DNA of 64,000 bases from Rodentibacter sp. JRC1 (lineage in GTDB: Bacteria; Pseudomonadota; Gammaproteobacteria; Enterobacterales; Pasteurellaceae): the NCBI RefSeq assembly GCF_020521555.1, contig NZ_BPWA01000001.1:1798001-1862000 (forward strand), in the 5' to 3' direction. The notes beneath the pieces are model-generated. The model did no database searches. It was not told the origin of the DNA and worked only from the letters and a program-made list of their open reading frames with translations. This document shows positions 60,401 through 64,000 of this stretch, piece after piece. Position 1 is the first letter of the stretch, and the number at the start of each line of letters is the position of its first letter. The translations under genes and the position numbers were made by a program.

Positions 60401-60739
60401 ATGGCGCAAGGATTTTATGAATTAAAAACAGCAAAAGACGGTCAATTTATGTTTAATTTGAAAGCGACAAACGGACAAATTATTTTGACCAGTGAGCTTT
60501 ATAAAACAAAAGCCTCTGCATTAAATGGGATTGCTTCCGTACAAAAGAATGGTATTGAAGCAAATAATTTTGAATATCGTGTTGCTAAAAATGAAAAACC
60601 TTATTTCGTTTTGAAAGCGGCAAACCATCAAGAAATTGGTCGCAGCCAATATTATTCTTCACAAGCCGCCGCTGAGAAGGGCGTTGAATCTGTCATAAAT
60701 AACGCTTCCTCTGAAACGATTAAAGAAGTCGAAGAATAG
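60401..60739 (+). CDS. yegP: YegP-family (DUF1508) two-repeat protein
   Basis: 112 residues from ATG 60401; ATG 60398 is only 2 bases from the GGAGG ribosome site, so the second is favoured. Two DUF1508 units are visible: FYELKTAKDGQFMFNLKATN with IILTSELYKTKASALNGIAS (about 4-49), and FEYRVAKNEKPYFVLKAANH with EIGRSQYYSSQAAAEKGVES (about 58-103). Cytoplasmic; the role is unknown, in some bacteria linked to stress. Confidence 0.9.
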   Translation: MAQGFYELKTAKDGQFMFNLKATNGQIILTSELYKTKASALNGIASVQKNGIEANNFEYRVAKNEKPYFVLKAANHQEIGRSQYYSSQAAAEKGVESVINNASSETIKEVEE

Positions 60740-60743
60740 TGGG

Positions 60744-61448
60744 TTATTTACCCTTGATTTCTTTAAATGCACTTGCCGGCTCTAAAAATGCCGGCATTTT
60801 TGACCGCACTTTTTCTGTATTGAATGTGAGAGGGGTGAGGCGTTTTTGTGCCACGATTAGGGTTAAGGGGGAGAATAAGGTTGAATAAGTTTCTTTAATG
60901 GAAAGGTTTTTTTGCTCTAGAATTTCAAAGTTGAGCAGTTCCAACCAATCTATAATTCGATAAAGGGGATATTTCCGAAAAGGGAACTCGCCAAGTTTTC
61001 GTTTAAAAATCAGCGGGCTTATCGGATTAAATGAGGAAATAAAAACCCAACCGTCATCGGTTAAAACGCGCTGTACTTCCCTTAATATTTGATGAGGATC
61101 TTGAGCAAAATTGAGCGTATTTGCAAGAAAACAGGCGTGAATTTCCTTTTGAATCAAGGGAAGATCCGTTAATTCGGCTTGAATTAAACTGTCGCTAGGC
61201 GTTAAAAGTGCGGTCAAATTTGGCGATATTTTTTCACTGATAAGTATTTGGTGGCGCATAGGTAACAGAGTTTGTACTTCCGCACTTAATGCGCCCAGTT
61301 TTAAAATCTGACAACCTAAAATTTTTTCAAGCCAAGGCTCAAAAGCCCGTTGTAATGCGTTACAATATACTTCACCTTGTGGCAGCCGTTGCCAACCTGT
61401 CGGGGCGAAAAAAGAGTGTTTTGCTTTTGCCTGTAAATTAATAAACAT
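60744..61448 (-). CDS. yafS: YafS-like SAM-dependent methyltransferase
   Basis: 234 residues. Class I methyltransferase of the YafS type: an atypical first motif [11 protein letters not shown] in place of a Gly-rich loop (about 49-59), [20 protein letters not shown] (about 103-122), [20 protein letters not shown] (about 123-142). As in E. coli it is divergent from gloB; the two coding regions nearly touch. Substrate unknown. Confidence 0.85.
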   Translation of the reverse strand: MFINLQAKAKHSFFAPTGWQRLPQGEVYCNALQRAFEPWLEKILGCQILKLGALSAEVQTLLPMRHQILISEKISPNLTALLTPSDSLIQAELTDLPLIQKEIHACFLANTLNFAQDPHQILREVQRVLTDDGWVFISSFNPISPLIFKRKLGEFPFRKYPLYRIIDWLELLNFEILEQKNLSIKETYSTLFSPLTLIVAQKRLTPLTFNTEKVRSKMPAFLEPASAFKEIKGK

Positions 61449-61474
61449 TGAATATCCAAATTGAAAGAGGAAGT

Positions 61475-62176
61475 ATGCTGGTCGCTTTGCCTGCGTTGAA
61501 TGATAATTACATTTGGCTTTATCAACGAGAAAATCTCCCCCTCATTATTGTCGATTTACCCGAAACGGACAAGCTCTTTACGTGGTTTGATAAGCATAAT
61601 TTACCAATTGAAGCGGTGCTGCTCACTCATGAACATCATGATCACACTCAAGGTGTGGTGGCATTTAAGGCGCGTTATCCGAACGTACCGGTTTATGGTT
61701 CTCAAGAATGTGCGAAAAAAGGGGCGACACACATTGTAAATGAGGGCTACATTATTACACCAAACTATCACATTCAAGTTATTCCAACAGGCGGGCATAC
61801 CGCACAACACGTGAGTTTTTTACTGGATAACCATTTATTTTGTGGTGACGCATTATTTTCAGCCGGTTGCGGCAGGGTTTTCACCAATAATTATGAACAA
61901 ATGTTTGAGGGATTGCAGCGTTTAAGGGCACTGCCTGATGAAACGATTATTTGTCCGGGACACGAATATACCTTAAGCAATTTAGATTTTGCAGAAACCG
62001 TGATGGCTGATAAAAGTGCGGTTAAAAATCATCGTATTTTGGTGAAAGATTTATTTGAAAAAGGAAAACCAAGCTTACCAAGTTCTTTAAAATTGGAGAA
62101 ACTTATTAATCCGTTCTTACAGGCAAAAAATTTGGAGACGTTCACCGCATTGCGAAAGGCGAAAGATGTATTCTAA
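61475..62176 (+). CDS. gloB: Hydroxyacylglutathione hydrolase (glyoxalase II)
   Basis: 233 residues from ATG 61475, which has AGAGG 4 bases upstream; the ATG at 61448 overlaps the yafS start. Hydrolyses S-lactoylglutathione in methylglyoxal detoxification. Metallo-beta-lactamase metal sites: [12 protein letters not shown] (about 50-61), [10 protein letters not shown] (about 109), [15 protein letters not shown] (about 126-140) and [14 protein letters not shown] (about 164-177). Confidence 0.95.
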   Translation: MLVALPALNDNYIWLYQRENLPLIIVDLPETDKLFTWFDKHNLPIEAVLLTHEHHDHTQGVVAFKARYPNVPVYGSQECAKKGATHIVNEGYIITPNYHIQVIPTGGHTAQHVSFLLDNHLFCGDALFSAGCGRVFTNNYEQMFEGLQRLRALPDETIICPGHEYTLSNLDFAETVMADKSAVKNHRILVKDLFEKGKPSLPSSLKLEKLINPFLQAKNLETFTALRKAKDVF

Positions 62177-62304
62177 CTCTTTCAGGTTATTCTGAAGGGA
62201 TTATTGAATGTGGATTTGCTCAATGGATTGCAATTCATTAAAATAGCGCACAGTTTTTTTATTTTTTCCGTACCTAAAAAGTGCGGTTATTTTTGAACCT
62301 ATTT

Positions 62305-63627
62305 ATGACCCTTCTTGCTCTTGGTATTAATCACAAAACCGCTTCTGTTGCCGTTCGTGAAAAAGTCGCTTTTTCAGATGAAAAGCGAAATCTTGCTTTG
62401 CAACAAATTCAAGCGCAAAACCTTGCGGAAGGGGCTGTCATTCTTTCGACTTGTAATCGCACGGAAGTGTATTTGCACCATCGTCAGATTTCACCTCAAG
62501 AATGTGATAAATGGCGAGAAAAAGTAGAAAAATGGTTTGCCGAGATTCATCAACTTCCTTTGACAGAACTTGCTCCTTCTGTTTATGCACATCAAAACCA
62601 GCAAGCTGCACAGCATTTAATGCGGGTGGCATGCGGTTTAGATTCATTGATCTTGGGCGAACCTCAAATTCTTGGGCAGGTAAAACAGGCTTTTCAGATT
62701 ACAGAAACGTTCTATCAAAATGCACATTTGCCCCTTTCCGGTGAGCTTTCCCGATTGTTTCAAAAAACCTTTTCTACGGCAAAACGGGTACGCACCGAAA
62801 CCAATATCGGCGAAAGTGCGGTATCTGTTGCGTATGCAGCTTGTAGTTTAGCCCGTCAAATTTTTGAATCATTACGTGATTTAAATATCTTGTTAGTGGG
62901 AGCGGGAGAAACCATTGAGTTGGTTAGTCGCCATTTGTTGCGCCATGGCGTAAAAAAATTGATGATTTCCAACCGCACTTTGGCAAGAGCCGAACAGTTG
63001 GTGGAAAAACTTGCGTCAGATACACCTATTGATGTGTTCTCCTTAGACACTTTGCAGGAAGCATTGAATCAAGCAGATATTGTAATCAGTTCAACAGGCA
63101 GCCCGAATGTGCTGATTTATCAGGAAATGGTGAAAATCGCACAGAAAAAACGCCATTATTCCCCGATGTTGTTGGTAGATATTGCCGTCCCACGAGATAT
63201 CGATGAAACGGTGGCAAAACTGGATAGTGTTTATCATTACACTGTGGATGATTTACAAGATATTATTCGGCGCAATCTAAGCCAGAGAGAAGAAGCTTCT
63301 AAACAAGCTGAGGGCATTATTACTCAGGAATGTGCGGATTTCTTTGAGTGGTTGAAGGTTCGCCAATTTTCCAATTTAATCAGACACTACCGTGAAAATG
63401 CAGAACATACGCGCCAAGATTTGTTGGAAAAAGCCCTACAGCATTTACAACAAGGCGGCGATGCAGAAACGATTTTAAAAGAATTAAGCTATAAATTAAT
63501 GAATAAATTGATTCATACGCCAACGCAAACAATGCAATCAATGATGAAAGCAGGTAATGCGGAAGGACTGCATTTGTTTTCCAATACGCTAAATTTTCCC
63601 TCTTCTTTTGATGATAAAAACACCTAA
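62305..63627 (+). CDS. hemA: Glutamyl-tRNA reductase
   Basis: 440 residues from ATG 62305 ([20 protein letters not shown]), matching homologues; the open frame starts at 62281. First committed step of tetrapyrrole synthesis by the C5 pathway. The catalytic Cys is in [14 protein letters not shown] (about 45-58); [20 protein letters not shown] (about 100-119) and NADPH-binding [15 protein letters not shown] (about 195-209) follow. A USS lies just before the start. The stop overlaps the next gene. Confidence 0.97.
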   Translation: MTLLALGINHKTASVAVREKVAFSDEKRNLALQQIQAQNLAEGAVILSTCNRTEVYLHHRQISPQECDKWREKVEKWFAEIHQLPLTELAPSVYAHQNQQAAQHLMRVACGLDSLILGEPQILGQVKQAFQITETFYQNAHLPLSGELSRLFQKTFSTAKRVRTETNIGESAVSVAYAACSLARQIFESLRDLNILLVGAGETIELVSRHLLRHGVKKLMISNRTLARAEQLVEKLASDTPIDVFSLDTLQEALNQADIVISSTGSPNVLIYQEMVKIAQKKRHYSPMLLVDIAVPRDIDETVAKLDSVYHYTVDDLQDIIRRNLSQREEASKQAEGIITQECADFFEWLKVRQFSNLIRHYRENAEHTRQDLLEKALQHLQQGGDAETILKELSYKLMNKLIHTPTQTMQSMMKAGNAEGLHLFSNTLNFPSSFDDKNT

Positions 63628-64000
63628 ATTTTTAACCGCACTTTGTGGCGTCCTCCCTTTCCTCGTATCGGCGGAATATCGAACTTTTACCGATGATAAT
63701 GTTACTTATGGGATTTTTCACGCAAAACCGGAAGAGGTACGCTTTCACTGGCGGGATAGTGAAGGAAAAGCTTATCGTTCACTGACAAATTTAAAGCGTG
63801 CGTTGGAAAAAAATTATCAAGTAAAGATGGTTATGAATGCCGGTATTTATAGCAAAAATAATGAGCCGGCGGGATTATGGATTGAAAATGGTAAAATATT
63901 AAACCCGTTAAATACGCGGCGGGGGAGTGGTAATTTTCACGTTCAGCCGAACGGCGTGTTTGCTTTGATAGGAAAGCAACCTTATATTCTTACAACTAAA
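63611..64000 (+). CDS. Phosphodiester glycosidase-family protein (3' partial)
   Basis: 130 codons up to the window end, starting at ATG 63611 inside the last codons of hemA. A signal peptide ([20 protein letters not shown] / AEYRTF) is followed by [17 protein letters not shown] and then the NAGPA/DUF2233 motif [20 protein letters not shown] with [15 protein letters not shown]. Homologues are periplasmic and of uncertain substrate. A USS overlaps the signal sequence. Confidence 0.75.
   Translation, partial: MIKTPKFLTALCGVLPFLVSAEYRTFTDDNVTYGIFHAKPEEVRFHWRDSEGKAYRSLTNLKRALEKNYQVKMVMNAGIYSKNNEPAGLWIENGKILNPLNTRRGSGNFHVQPNGVFALIGKQPYILTTK

Overview
The window is chromosomal DNA from a member of the Pasteurellaceae. 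The 9-mer uptake signal AAGTGCGGT / ACCGCACTT (Haemophilus-type USS) recurs throughout, often as inverted pairs that form terminators. Gene neighbourhoods such as yebC-ruvCAB, orn/rsgA-ptsHI-crr, tsaE-amiB-mutL-miaA-glnE, yggS-thrABC and sfp-hflKC match Haemophilus influenzae and its relatives. A complete RTX operon of the ApxI/Pax/Hly kind points to an animal- or mucosa-associated species such as Rodentibacter, [Pasteurella] aerogenes or a Haemophilus/Aggregatibacter relative. The species cannot be fixed from the sequence alone.

Layout. 1-5.1 kb: yebC (partial), a small lipoprotein, ruvCAB, an IS3-type transposase remnant, and rho. 5.1-7.9 kb: argH behind a tandem ARG box and a MITE-like repeat, then decayed SrfA-like gene fragments. 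7.9-15.7 kb: the glnE-miaA-mutL-amiB-tsaE block on the minus strand. 15.8-21.8 kb: two tRNA-Gly genes, orn, rsgA, ptsHI-crr, manA. 22-28 kb: citrate uptake and citrate lyase (citT, citXG, citF, citE, citD, with no citC beside them) and grxA. 28.2-35.8 kb: rimK-like gene, periplasmic protein, fumC, holC, lipoprotein, valS. 35.8-39.3 kb: a Zorya type II-like cassette (ZorA-, ZorB- and HNH ZorE-like) lying between two copies of the 3' end of valS. 39.4-46.8 kb: yggS and the threonine operon thrL-thrA-thrB-thrC, with an A+T-rich two-gene DUF262 + HEPN-nuclease cassette between thrB and thrC. 47-50 kb: phosphopantetheinyl transferase, hflK, hflC. 50.1-50.4 kb: tRNA-Gly, -Leu, -Lys. 51.1-58.4 kb: rtxCABD with a perfect FNR box upstream. 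58.5-64 kb: ycaO, yegP-like gene, yafS, gloB, hemA and a partial phosphodiester glycosidase gene.

Biology. Most of the window is housekeeping: recombination and repair, PTS sugar uptake, amino-acid synthesis, tRNA modification and charging, and anaerobic citrate/fumarate metabolism with CRP/FNR-like sites. Three accessory cassettes sit in this core without a visible integrase: the RTX toxin operon, the Zorya-like system and the DUF262-HEPN pair. The pair is the best candidate for an undescribed system. It probably shares the attenuated thr transcript, so its expression could rise when threonine or isoleucine is short. Four copies of a roughly 150-bp repeat with imperfect terminal inverted repeats (a probable MITE) lie in intergenic regions.
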